From positions 124,001 through 188,000 of the forward strand of contig JAPVLO010000574.1 of assembly GCA_027257055.1 (NCBI GenBank): a stretch of DNA of 64,000 nt. Reading direction: 5' to 3'. Under the pieces are notes generated by a model. The model was not told the origin of the DNA. It made no database searches and saw only the letters and a list, made by a program, of their open reading frames with translations. The translations under genes were made by a program, and so were the position numbers. This DNA is from Cephalopachus bancanus. Lineage: Eukaryota > Chordata > Mammalia > Primates > Tarsiidae. Below, in pieces: positions 1-11,537 of this stretch. The first letter of the stretch is position 1. Each line of letters begins with the position of its first letter.

Positions 1-1289
1 TTGGCTGAAACTTAGTGATTGGCAGAAGAGTATGTTACAGTCTGTTTACACATCCAGTCAGGTTACAGTTCACCGTTCACAGAAAAGCCTGTAGGCCAAA
101 CTTAAAATATGTAAGGAGGCAGCTTTAGGCTAAAGTTAATAACAGGTGTTTAAATTTGTCAGTATTCATCGACCTGTGCATTTAAGAACTGTCTGTTTCC
201 TCTATATACATTATACCTTAATAGAGTACTTTTAAAGAAAAATATCCCACTCAAGTATCTATTATTATTTTTATGCAGCTATGCCTCTGTTTTTCTCCAA
301 CTGGGTGCTACATGATAATAAATTACTGTGACCCAGTGACTTGTTGGACAATGTAAGTCATGTAATGTGAGGTAGAGAAACGATTTTGTAAGTTATTGAG
401 TAAATTAAAGATTCAAAAGTAGTCATATGTGATCTTTCCAACAAAAATTGAAGCTATGTGGTGTGACAGGGATTGCATCTTAAGGAGAAAAGAAAGATGA
501 CAACCTGGAGATAAGGTAGTTAAGGCATCCTTACTTTACAGAAAAGAAACAAATATCTGCATATTATATATATGATCTGATCTCTGGATGGCATGGTAAG
601 CAAGCGAAGCCTTTTAATAACCTACTCATCTCAGAAGAGTAAGAAGTAGGTAATCTATGAGACTGGAAAAACAAAATAGTTAAGTTGCAGAATGTCATAC
701 TCCAGAGGTAATGCTGATCCAGTGGAAAAATACCTCTTGTTTTTACTCATTGTCAGTGAGATGGAAGGCATTCAAAAGACCAGAAATCTGGCAGACTAGT
801 GAAAAAGTCTCACCAATTTCATATACTAGCTATAGACAAGCTATAGTAATATATTATTTTAATTAAAGTTCTTAATATAACTTACTCTCAGAATCATCAC
901 AAGGTAGAGTGAATGAAAAAAGAAAACTAACCTGGTAACTATAATAGATATTGTAAGGCAAAGATAAATATTAATAATTTTTTTCTATAATAAAATTACA
1001 AGTCAAAGAACCAACGGGGAAAATATTTACAGCATAGTATTGCAGAAAATGTGTTCATATCCCTACTCTATGAAGAGTTATCAAAATTTAATATGAAAAC
1101 TATGGGTACTTAAGGACATTGATAAACAACTAACAGAAAAAAATAGAAAGAATGAATAAATACTTGAAACGCATTCAACCCAGGTAAAGCCAGCAAGACT
1201 GCGAAATAGGAAATCCCAGCCACATTCTTCTATAGAAACACAGATTTATCAATGATATAAGTAAAAAAAAAATCTACTTATGGAAATTT
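1..1289. other. AT-rich stretch, no gene; one repeat fragment at its start
   Basis: No coding region or RNA gene is recognisable. Bases about 27-140 (acagtctgtttacacatc ... aggaggcagctttaggc) are a diverged interspersed repeat that recurs in reverse orientation near 24225-24333. The family is not identified. Confidence 0.5.
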
Positions 1290-1487
1290 ATATTCCAGTT
1301 AAGAAGCTACAATACCCCAGACAAGCTTATTTTTTACAGAAGTAGGAAAAAAATAATAATAAAATGTAGATGGAAGCACAAAGGACCTAAAGATTAAGTA
1401 CTCTTGAGAAAGAAGAACAGAACTGGAGGCATCAAACACCCTAATTTCAAAATATATTACAAAGCTATAGTGATTAAAACAGTATGG
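1290..1487 (+). mobile_element. L1 ORF2 3' fragment, left piece
   Basis: The + strand reads as diverged L1 ORF2 (actggaggcatcaaacaccc, then acaaagctatagtgattaaaacagtatgg). The same L1 resumes at 3470 after an inserted LTR, with ATGG duplicated on both sides (1484-1487 and 3470-3473). Confidence 0.75.
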
Positions 1488-1790
1488 TGTTACTGAATCT
1501 AGCTGTAGTCTGCGCACCTAGTGCCATTAAGCCAAACATTCACACCAAGGTTTTGCAGGGAGAAAAATGTTTATTTGTAGGGCTCCAAGCAAGGAAAAAT
1601 GGGAAGCTCACACTTAATACCCAAACTCTCTTGTAGCTTACAAGCAAAGGTTGCTAAAGACAGGGATAAATTTCAGAAAAGTAGAAGTAACAGGCAAAAT
1701 CATAAATGAATACCTGGATGTTATACACTGATTTGACTTTAAAAGGTGATTCAAAGATTATCTGCTTTGCAATTGGCTAAGGAATGAGAG

Positions 1791-3046
1791 TGTCGGGAGC
1801 CGCCCTTAGAGGTCTGACTTCTGACATGGTCAAGGAGACTGATGACCCCAGACGGCATGGCACATCCGGGAAAGCAGTGGTTCTGCTTCTCCTGCTTTAC
1901 TTAGTCATGCTGCCAGTGGAAATCCTAGGGGTTGAGAAACTATAGCTTGCTAATTAACCACAGAAAATAGAGTCCAGGGGATTGCGGGGAATTTTATCTA
2001 CTCACCTGTGGTTATAGCACAGAGAAGAAAAACCATAGTCCGTCCTGTAGTGTCATGTTCAGAAATTCCCATTAGATTATTAGACAAAATTTATACCCCC
2101 TTAAGAGAAACCTCCAACATTATGGTAAGAAACTGGGGCTGGCATTATAGGGGACCTGAAGGTCGGCCTGCAAATGCACAAGCAGGAACCCACTCCCCCT
2201 GCCAAGAAATCGTAGATGAAAACTATAGATATCATGTGCTCCTTAGAAACAAACTGGAACAATTTGGTCTTGATTGGAGGCAAGTCAGAGAGATATGAGG
2301 TTGCTGCCAGTGGCCTAACCATTGTAAATTGTTGTGCCAGCTTTACTGGCAGGACCCCAAGAAATGTCAGTGTTCTGGAGATTGGTTTTTCTATAGCTAC
2401 ACAAATAAAAGTTTAGCTTCTTGTGGCAGAAAACATTTGCTAGAGTGTACCTGGCCATAGTTAAATATATAACAGGCTGACTTTTGCTGTTACGTGATTT
2501 TAAGGAAAAGATTAGATATTAGTTTAAATACATAGATTATGCTTAATTTTGAAACGTCATGGGTATTTAAGTATAGGGTAATGGTGTTTTTACATCATGA
2601 GTGTGTTTAGCTTTAAAGGAATAATCGTATAAGTTTTTTGCTTCATAGCTTTAAGGAAAGTGACTATATCTAATTGTTAAAGCATGAGAAAAGTACGTGA
2701 AAGGTTTCACATGACTGTCCACCTAACTATAAAAATATGAGGAAAACACTCAGAAAGTTACACATAACCATCATTAATGTTTTAAGAAAGAAAACATTCG
2801 GAAAGTTGCACATAACCATCATTAACGTTTTAAAAAACTTGTTTTGAAGAATTTAAGTAATATCAATAAAAGATTTCTCATGTATGTCACCCAAACGGCT
2901 ATGTAACAAAAGGGTATATAAATCACAGATTTGCTAGCAATAAACGAGCAGTCCTGCATAAACACCAGGTCTGTGTCCGTCTCTTCACTCACCAACGCCA
3001 CCCTTCCTTCGGGAAACCCTGATCCTATTGGAACTGGACTCCGGCA
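1791..3046 (+). mobile_element. Solo LTR, class II (betaretrovirus-like), nested
   Basis: A 1256-bp unit begins TGTCGGGAGCCGCCC and ends ACTCCGGCA. The TGT(T/C)GGGAGC start is typical of class II ERV LTRs. TATATAAA lies at 2915-2922 and AATAAA at 2939-2944, giving U3-R-U5 order on the plus strand. The flanking hexamers TGAGAG and AGAAAG match at 4 of 6 positions, so the 6-bp duplication is only suggestive. The U3 contains a 115-codon open stretch, reported under findings. Confidence 0.7.
2915..2922 (+). promoter_or_regulatory. LTR TATA box
   Basis: TATATAAA lies 17 bases before an AATAAA polyadenylation signal (2939-2944), as expected for the U3/R boundary of a short-R LTR. Whether it is still active is unknown. 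Confidence 0.5.
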
Positions 3047-3469
3047 AGAAAGTTTTGTTTAAAAGCTTGGAGTTAACAGAAAAGAATGTTAGGTCTGGTC
3101 CACTGGCATGACTTCCTCCAGGCCCCTCAGGAAGAACTGCAGTCAGAGTTCAGTCCTCAGTTTCCCCTTATCTGAGGTCTATGTGACAGCAGATTCATTT
3201 AGTGGAGATCTCAGTTTCTGAACAATAACTTAGGGACATGTTAAAATGTTATCTTTAGTTTCTATAAGAGAACCAAACACCTCATGACTCTAACTTCCTT
3301 GGCTATTATTTTAAGTTACTATATTACCTTCTTGCTTATAAAGTTGTCCATTTACTTCTCAGAACCAGCTAGGTGCCTGAAATTTCTCTGAAAGGATCTC
3401 AAGATTTTCCTTTATTGCAATGCTTAAGGGGAGCAGTTATCTCCTAATAATGGTTCCTGCTCCACTACA

Positions 3470-4556
3470 ATGGTACTAGACTAAAAAACAGATATATAGG
3501 CCAATAGAACAGAATAGAGAATCCAGAATTAAACTAAAACATATATGGTCAACTGATCTTCAATGAGAGTACCAAGAATACACAATGTGTTTTCTCTTCA
3601 GCAAATGTTGCTGGAAAAACTGAATATCCACATGTAAAAGAATAAAATTACACTCTTATCTTACACCGTACACAAAAATAAACTCAAAATAAATTAAAAA
3701 TTTAAACAAGACCTGGAACTATATTACTTCCAAAAGAAATCATAAGTGAAAAGCTTCATTACATTGGGCTTGGAAAGATTGGATATGTCACAGCAAAGGA
3801 AACAGTTAACAGATTGAAAAAGCAACCTACAGAATGTGATAAAATATTTGTAAACAATATATCTGATAAAGGGTTAATATCCTAAATATTTAAGAAACTC
3901 CTACAACTCAAATGTATAAAAACATATAACCCAATTAAAAAAATGGGTAAAGGATTTTAATAGACATTTACCCAAAGAAGATACATAGATTGCCAACAAG
4001 TATATGAAAACATGCTCAATGTCACTCATCATCATGTAAATACAAATGATAACCACAATAAAATATCACTTTATGTGTATTATCATCAAAAAACAAAAGG
4101 TAGCAGGTATTGGCAAAAATGTGGAGAAATTGGAAACCTTGTACACTGTTGGTGGAAATGGAAAATGGTGCAGCCACTACGGACACACTATGAAAGTTCC
4201 TTAAAAAATTAAAAATTGAATTGTCATATGACCAAAGAATTAAAATCAGCTCTCAAAGTGATAGATGAACTTCTTTGTTCACTGTAGCACTATTCACAAT
4301 AGCCAGGACATGGAAACAATTTAAATGTCCATCAAAAATAAATGGATAAAGAAAATGTATTATCCATAAAAGATATATTATTTTGTTCTAAATAAAATTT
4401 CAGTTATGCAAGATGAATAAGTTCTAGAGAGGTAAAACATTGTGCTTATTGTTAGCAATACTATATTGTGCACTTAAATATTTATTAAGAGGGTAGATAT
4501 CATGTTAAATGCTCTTGCCACAATTAAAAAAATAGTACAAAAAGAAAAAAAAGAAA
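3470..4556 (+). mobile_element. L1 3' fragment, right piece
   Basis: This continues the ORF2 C-terminal region (ggccaatagaacagaataga; tggaaatggaaaatggtgcagcc; tattcacaatagccaggaca) through the 3' UTR to an A-rich tail near 4530-4556. It is an older, well-diverged L1 with many stops. Confidence 0.8.
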
Positions 4557-6025
4557 ACGATTCAACCTAATGATCATATGATAAATGAAAATGAAAGTAG
4601 CAATGATATTCTGCTTTTATTTCTTAAAATAAAGTTTATACAATTATCAAACACCTATTCAATATAATTCTATGCAAATATTAAATATTCTTTGTTTTTG
4701 AAATTATTCAATGTCATGAGAAAACATTTGTGATATAGTGTAAGCTAGAAAGGAGATCTATAAAGCATGTACAATATAACCCCAATTTACATTCTAAAAA
4801 TTGATATATTTATAGAATAAAAAGAAAAGGATGCAGGCAAAATAATGTAGCAATATTTCCGCATAAGATAGTATCAACTTTTTGTACTTTGTGGCAATTT
4901 CCAATGATCTATTATGCATTATAAAAAAATGCTATTTTAAACCATGTAAAATTAGTTTATGGAATATTTGAGGTGCCAATAGGCAGCATAGGTTTTATAT
5001 GTGAAATCATATAATCAGCCCAGTCAGTGACATTTTGTTATGACAGCCCTAGAAAACTAATAAAGCTAGTAAATATGTATAAGATGTACATAATTTTTGA
5101 GTATAGTTCACTTTTTGATATTGGAGATTCAAAGCAAGAGTATTCCAGACTCTACAGTTGGGAGGAAAAATCAGTCTTTCTCAGAAAGAGAACACTGTAT
5201 TTTTAAAAAAGTTGTTTTGAAAATTGTATAATTCCAAGTACATATATTTCATTTCTTTCATGGTATTTCTTACTAAGACACTATCCTCCACCAATTGATA
5301 TTTAGCATATTTACAAACAAATCAAACATTCCTATTAATTAGTAAATATTTGAAAGAAGTAACAATTTCAGCCAAATAAATAAATAAATAAGAAAATCTA
5401 ATTTGAAACATAGCTAACAAGCTTTTAAATTAAATGGAAAGCTGTTGTGCCTAACTCCACAAGGATCCTTTTAAAACAGAAATTATTAAATTTGGATGAT
5501 AGAGAAAGTGAAGTTAGTGTGAGTAATCATTTATAAATTTCCCCAAAGTCCTGAGTGCCTAGAAAACCAGGAGATGGAGTATTAGAAGTTCCTAGTAGAG
5601 CTCCAAGTTGTGTGTTTACTGAAACTTCAGACAAATTCTGGGGTTCTAGCTGGAGGATCAACAGGTCATTGTTCTTTCTTTGTAGGAGGGAATACCTAAA
5701 CACGTTGAAGCAAAAAATCTGTCCCTCAAAGTCAGGATCCCCAAACTCTTGGGGAATAAAAACTCTCTTGCCCCTCATCTTGTCTTTGTCACAGGACATT
5801 TGATAAGAAAAGGAACTTGCACTGAGAAGACAGAGTATTTACAGAGTATTAGGATACACAAGCTTCTTCCAAAAACAATGGATTTTGAACAGTAGGGAAG
5901 TGTGACTTTGATCATATCAGAACTTGAGCTCTCCACTTCATACTTGTTGTCAGACTAGAAGATGCAAAGAGGGGTTTTAAAGAACAATGAAAAAAAAGAA
6001 TTGATCATTTTTGACCTAATATTAT
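4557..6025. other. AT-rich unique DNA, no recognised gene
   Basis: Nothing is confidently recognised. A 90-codon open frame on the minus strand (5527-5799) is slightly less AT-rich than its surroundings and is listed separately. Confidence 0.4.
5527..5799 (-). CDS. Unidentified 90-codon open frame (doubtful)
   Basis: An ATG-to-TGA frame on the minus strand starts MSCDKDKMRGKRVFIPQEFG and ends GTQDFGEIYK. I do not recognise the family. Composition is protein-like: mixed polar and hydrophobic residues, no low complexity, and no resemblance to L1, Alu or ERV proteins. No clear splice acceptor or poly-A tail is visible beside it. It could be a single coding exon, a fragment of a processed pseudogene, or chance. 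The opposite strand is open over almost the same stretch, which lowers confidence. Confidence 0.2.
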   Translation of the reverse strand: MSCDKDKMRGKRVFIPQEFGDPDFEGQIFCFNVFRYSLLQRKNNDLLILQLEPQNLSEVSVNTQLGALLGTSNTPSPGFLGTQDFGEIYK

Positions 6026-6720
6026 AAGGGAAATTTCAAATAAACAGCATGTATTTACTGAGCACCAGGCATCTTGCAAGGTGTTCTATACAGCAAAATC
6101 AACAAGACAAATCTTCTGAATTTATAACATGAAACAAATTTAACATTGCTTTCCCTAAGAGCAATTGAATAAAGATAACCATAAAATATTGAATTCCTTA
6201 CATCTTTTCATCTATTGTTCTAACCCTTGGGCATTTAAAGAAAAATACTATTTTATTACCAAAGAGCAAAGGAAAAAGGGATCAATAAAATTTGAGGGAT
6301 CCTTGAAAAATATGTTCAAACTACATGGATGAAACATGATTTACTATGTACCTTGTTAATCCAAGCCACCTTTAATATTAATTTTTTCACTCCATAAAAA
6401 TCTATCAAGCTTCAATTGCATGGTCAGGTATTGTGTTGGGCACTGAGGATTCTATGGAAAATCTGATGGAACTTAAGTCAAGTAAAAAGAAGCCAATGGC
6501 AATATGCCGAATCCAAGGCACCACCTATATATATATGAAAACAGTAATCATTGATCATAAAACTTTGAATTTCAACTTTAAAACCTTACTATATTACCTG
6601 AATGGATGTTAAGGTGACGTCTATAGAAATGAATGATTCTTTGAAAAAGATAACACTTTGTAGCTGACATCAGAACTGTTAATCGAATCGGCTATTCGAT
6701 TTTCAAATTGTTCCAACTAT
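6026..6720. repeat. Old mammalian-wide repeat fragments and unique DNA
   Basis: Two short stretches (about 6045-6120 and 6390-6480) carry the 'tttactgagcaccaggcat / ttgggcactgaggattc' signature of MIR- or L2-type fossils. The rest is unassigned. Confidence 0.35.
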
Positions 6721-6724
6721 TTCC

Positions 6725-7150
6725 TCCTGTGTAACAGAATTGTACATCCCCACGCTCATCACATACATTGTGATGCCTCTTTGTAAGTGAAGTACACTAC
6801 CCTACACAATACTTGGTGTTGGCCATATGACCTGCTTTGGTCGATGGAATGTGTGCAGACATGATTTGTGCCATGACCTTGAATAGACTTTAAATGCAAT
6901 GGTTTATTTGGCTGTCTCTTGCCACTGCCCTTGTCATGAGATCAGCTGTATCAGATAGTGGCTGCTCATTTAACCAAGGTCTTAGAATTAGAAATCTATG
7001 CAGCAGAGTGAGGTGGAGTTGAAGACTGGAGCAGAGCCCACAGCTGATCTCCTGCCACCAAAAAACATGAGCAAGAAATAAATGTTTCCTGTTTTAAGTG
7101 CTGTAATTTGAGGACTGTTTATTACTGTGATAAAGCTAACACCTGACTTT
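6725..7150 (+). repeat. MLT1-like MaLR LTR (ERVL-MaLR)
   Basis: The order of blocks matches MaLR LTRs: ttggccatatgacctgctttgg, gtggctgctcat, gagcaagaaataaatgtttcctgttttaag (polyadenylation region) and tttattactgtgataaagctaac at the end. It is diverged and without an internal region. The subfamily is not assigned. Confidence 0.6.
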
Positions 7151-8230
7151 TCCTAAAATTCCCTAGACACAAACCATAGCATTTTCAAAAGTCAATGCAC
7201 TAAAGTAGAGGTAGAGAAAGGAAAAAAACTCATTCCTCTTCTAAAAGAACCAGCAGACCAGAAAATTGAAAATTAACATGGCTATGTGAGCCATACTAAT
7301 CAAGATCTGTAAATGAGATTATTAATGGGAAGAAACAGATACTTACTGACATTTTAATTTTACGAATTATACAAATTCATCTATTTTCTTTAAAAGTTTG
7401 ATAAGTATACCAAAACATCATGCTTACACCTTAAATACGTACAATAAAAATAAATATGTAAATATTTTGCTATAGACTGTATAGATCTATTATTAAATAC
7501 TAAATTTCATTAATTTAAAATTTAATTTAATTCTGTTTTTAAGGAATTTTATATCCATTATAGAGTTCAAAAAAATACATGTATGGTCTAGAGATCACAT
7601 ACATAGTAGTCACTTGAGATGCATATTAGACATAGAACTTACATCCATTCTTCTCCTCAGACTTGTTGAACCAGAATCTGGCAGTGAGTAGGAAGAAAAC
7701 TACATTTTAAGGAAATCATCAAGTATTTTTGGTGCAAGCTATAGTTTGAAAATTACTGTTTTAATTTTCCAATTTTTGTTCAGATAGCATTAGTGAATCT
7801 AACTATTCCCTAACTTCAAGCAAAGTGCAGTTGAAGCTGTTTCAACTAGAAAACCTCTCGAAAACGTAAGCAGCATACAAAATGTTGTAAAGCAGAAAGT
7901 TCTGCTTACAGATAAAAATTGTGGGACCTGGAATTGTTATTAATAATCACTTGAGAGATGATAAAAGGAGCAGTTCTGGGAGGCTCATGCCAGAGGAAGA
8001 GACCTACAATTCTTTGAATGGTTTGTGGAAAAGTGGAACCATTAAATTACTCAGACATGCACATAAAGTCTTACTCATTTTAATAGCCTACCGAAAGTGC
8101 ACCATGAACCCTGCCAAATAGATTCTTAAAACCCAGAGAGTGCCTTTTGGTTGATTTGTGAGATATTGCATTACTATTTTAATGATAAAAAATAACTCAT
8201 TCTTCAAATGCACTGCCTTCCTAAATTATA
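7151..8230. other. Unique AT-rich DNA, nothing recognised
   Basis: No gene, RNA or clear repeat was found. Short open frames here (for example around 7921-8121) have no coding signature. Confidence 0.4.
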
Positions 8231-8254
8231 GTCAGGGACCTAGGCTTGCAGAAT

Positions 8255-8780
8255 TTTAAAATTAGAAGGAATCTTAGAGATCATCTGGCTCAATGATCTC
8301 ATCTAATAGATGTACAAACTAAGATTTGAAAAGACTAATGATAGCTTAACTGCAGACTAGCTACCAAATTAGTCACCACAACCTGAATAGCACTGACAAT
8401 ATTTTATAGCATGACACTAGAAGTAGGAGTTCAGGATGTCTAAACTACACAGAATTACAAAAAAAAAATTTATTTATCAGGGAAAAAACCCTAGGAATCC
8501 TGAATTCATTTAGCAAATATTGAGGTTCTACTCTGTGCCAAGCACTTAAAGCCTTAGCATAAAAAGATAAATAAAAGATAATTTATGCCCTCTGAGAATT
8601 GACAGTTAATCAAAGAAAAATAGTTAACACTTAATGAATGCTTTCTATGTGCCAGACACTATTCTAAAACCTTTATGTGCATTAATTTATGTAATAATAA
8701 TTAGAAGAACCTTGTTCAGCAGGGACTGTTATTCTCCTTTTAGAGATAAAGAAACCGAAGCACAAAGAAGTTATGCAACC
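8255..8780 (+). repeat. MIR-type SINE fragments (cluster)
   Basis: Three MIR-like stretches follow each other: cttagagatcatctggctcaatg (about 8270), tactctgtgccaagcactta (about 8525) and tgtgccagacactattctaa (about 8650) leading to gataaagaaaccgaagcacaaag (about 8750). Boundaries are approximate. Confidence 0.55.
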
Positions 8781-8789
8781 GGCCTGGAG

Positions 8790-9215
8790 TTAGTATACTA
8801 GAGCTACTATAATAACTTGCAACAAATTGGATGGCTTAGAAGAGCATAAATTTATCATCTCACAGTTCTCAGGAGGCTAGAAGTCTGGGATCAAAGTGTT
8901 GACTGTGAGGAAGAAAACGGATTCATTGCTTCTATCCTAGTTTCTGGTGATTTGCTGCAGTCTTTGTCAGTCATTGGCTTATAAAAGCATCACCCACATT
9001 TCTGCCTTCATCTTTATGTGGTCTCCCTGCATGCATGCCTTTGTCTGATTATCCCTTTTATATAAGGATATCAGTCATATTGAATTGGAGGCCCACTCTT
9101 CCTTAGTATGATCTAATTTTAAGAAATTATATCTGTGATTACCCTACTTCCAAATAAAGTCACATTCTGATGTACCAGGGGTTGGAATTTCAACATATGA
9201 ATTTTGCTGTGACAC
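8790..9215 (-). repeat. MLT1/MaLR-type LTR, antisense
   Basis: Read on the minus strand, the blocks follow MaLR order: CATATGTTGAAATTCCAACC, GTCACATTCTGATGT-type block near the start (plus strand at 9160), TTATATAAAAGG, and finally TCTGAGAACTGTGAGATGATAAATTT. It is diverged. Confidence 0.6.
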
Positions 9216-9499
9216 AATTCAACTCACAAGAGGGTTATTTTATTTCAAGCACCCTTGCTTCAGGATGTGTACATGTAACCACTCTGTTAGGTATGTGCTG
9301 TAATAAAAGTCATAAGAAAAACTATATAAGCCCAGAAGAAAGGAGCAATTAATTTTGCCTAGGGCTCAAGGGGTTAGAAATTGAACAAGGCTTTCCAAAA
9401 AGGTAATGGTTGAGTTGAGTTTTGAATTATGATTCGGAGTTCACCAGACAGAAAGCACTGAAAAAAAATCAGACATGAAGAAGTACCTGGTACACCACT

Positions 9500-10155
9500 A
9501 CTTCTTGACCATACAATAGTAACAGCCTACTAATTGGTCTCCTTGCTTCCATCCTTGCTCCCCTATGGTCAATTATCCATCAGCAGTCATAGTGCTCTTA
9601 TTCACACAGGCAAGTCAGATAATAAAATTTTTCTGCTCTTAACACAATAACTTGTCACCATATTTAGAACAATCCAAAATATTTATCAGACTCAGAAGCC
9701 CTGCTTGATCTGACCTCTCACCATCTTTTCAACATCATTTCCTGCTTCTCTCACCCTGGCTTTTTAATGACATAGTTACACATTACACTGCACTTTCTCC
9801 TTGCTGTTCCCCCTTTCAAAATATATTTCTACAAGATTTTGTATGACTAGCTCTTTCTCATCATTCATGGTTCAGCTTAAGTGCCACCTTCTCAAGGAAG
9901 ACTTACCTGATGATTTGAACTAAATAGCCCTCTCCTAGTCATTCTCTATCACATCATCTGCTATTCTTGCTATTGTAGTACTTGACTATAGCACCCAAAT
10001 AAATCATCATGCATTTTATTGGTCTACTTGTTTATTTTCAGTCTCCCTCCTCCAGAATGTAAATTCAGTGAGTGTGGACTTTGTCTAATTCATGGCTCTA
10101 TCTCCAGTACCTCAATAGTCCCTGACACAACAAATAATTGTTAAATTAATGCCCT
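9500..10155 (+). repeat. L2 LINE 3' end
   Basis: Diagnostic L2 blocks appear in order: ttcagcttaagtgccaccttctcaaggaagacttacctga, ctccagaatgtaaattcagtgagtgtggactttgtct, ctccagtacctcaatagtccctgacac, and caaataattgttaaattaatg at the end. This is an ancient mammalian LINE with no coding potential here. Confidence 0.75.
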
Positions 10156-11087
10156 AATTCAAGAGCATTTTTGATGGAGCGATATGGGTAGAAACTGCAA
10201 CACAATGAGATGAGGAGCAAATTAAGGTAAAGAAGTAGAACTGTGAGCATAGATTTTTTTTTTTCAAGGAATTTGTATGTTGAAAAAATGACTAACAGCT
10301 AATAAGCGAAGTTATGGTTAAGGGAAGTCTTGTTTATAGGTCTTAATTGTGATTAATTCAGAAAAAATGTATATAGAGAAAGCAAAAACAATAGAGGAAG
10401 AAAGAGAAGAGAGAAAGAGGTCAAGATCAAATAAAAAGGAGAGGGTGAATAATTGATGATATAAAGTCTTGGTGGAATTGGAAGGACGTGAGCTTAAGTA
10501 CATCATGCAGAGATTATCTTTGGAATGAAGTAGGAGTACTTCGTCTTCTGAGACATAATTTAATGAGAAAAAAATGAGTCAAAACACATATATTTAAAGA
10601 CTGAGAGAAGGAACATTTGTAGAATATCACTGAAGCAGGATGCTAAACTCTGCTTAAAGTAAGGCCTGAAAGGACAGTGGTCTTAATGTGATTAGTAAAG
10701 TTTAGAACAGCTACTGTGGGGTACAAAAAAGGGAAACAATCAAGGATCAGTAAAAGACTTGTTGAGCTGTACTGACAGTTGAGTTTGGAGATTACAAATT
10801 TGCAATGGATCCAATCTAAAAAGATATGTACTTTTTCTCCAGTGGAACTCTATAGCTTGAAGCAGAAGTGGGGGACAGGGGGAAATGATTGTTTCAGGAC
10901 TGGTGAAGGGAAAGACAAGTTCAGGAGAAGATTAAGACAGTTGGAAGTAATGGAGTTGAAGTGCTTGACCATTTTCACTAGTTAGTAAAAGAAGTAGAAC
11001 TATGAGGAAAAACTGTGAGAAGGTATGCAAGAAGTCACGGATTAGAAAGATAGTATGTTGTGGTCTGACAGTTCAGAGTTTTAAAAA
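10156..11087. other. Purine-rich unique DNA, nothing recognised
   Basis: The + strand is rich in AGA and GGA (for example 10370-10445). No gene or certain repeat family is seen. Confidence 0.35.
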
Positions 11088-11400
11088 AAACACGGCGAGG
11101 CTCAGTGGCTTGAGCTTGTAATCTCAGCACCCTGGGGGGCTGAGGCAAGAGGATTGCCTTAGCTCGCGGGTTCAAGACCAGGCTGACGAGAACTTGGCGA
11201 GACCTTGTCTATACGATTAAAAAAAAAAATTAGCCAGGCATGGTAATGCACGCCTGTAGTTCCAGCTACTTGGAAGACTGAGGTGGAAGGGTCGCCTGAG
11301 CCCAGAAGGTCAACACTAGGGTAGCCGTGAGCATGTCAGTGCACTACAGCCTAAGTGATGGAGTGAGACCTCAACTCAAAAAAAAAAAAAAAAAAAAAGA
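11088..11400 (+). mobile_element. Alu element (dimeric), old
   Basis: It contains both monomers: left arm ggctcagtggcttgagcttgtaatc, A-rich linker near 11218-11229, right arm tagccaggcatggtaatgcacgcctgtag, and a 20-base A tail at about 11379-11398. It is strongly diverged. Confidence 0.85.
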
Positions 11401-11537
11401 AAATGAGCTGAAGAAGGGATAAACTACAAAGAGTAGCAGCCATTTGGAATGAGGACATTAGAAATCTTGATTTTGGTAGTGATTTCATGACTGTATATAA
11501 CTATCAAAACTCATAAAATTGTATATTTTAAATGGTT
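11226..11537 (+). repeat. Direct repeat, copy 1 (Alu right arm plus flank)
   Basis: The Alu right arm and the following unique bases (gagctgaagaagggataaactacaaagagtagcagcc ... cataaaattgtatattttaaatggtt) recur at 12352-12659 and, after a later L1 insertion, to about 19564. The copies differ at roughly one base in eight. Confidence 0.8.

Larger units (their letters stand above)
1488..3469 (-). mobile_element. Solo LTR, class I-like, split by a second LTR
   Basis: The unit starts TGTTACTGAATC, ends CACTACA and is flanked by the 4-bp duplication ATGG, which fits gammaretrovirus-like integration. It sits cleanly inside an L1 whose two halves continue on either side. A complementary AATAAA near 1571 suggests the LTR reads on the minus strand. 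Without the nested 1.26-kb LTR it is about 720 bp. No internal retroviral genes accompany it. Confidence 0.65.
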
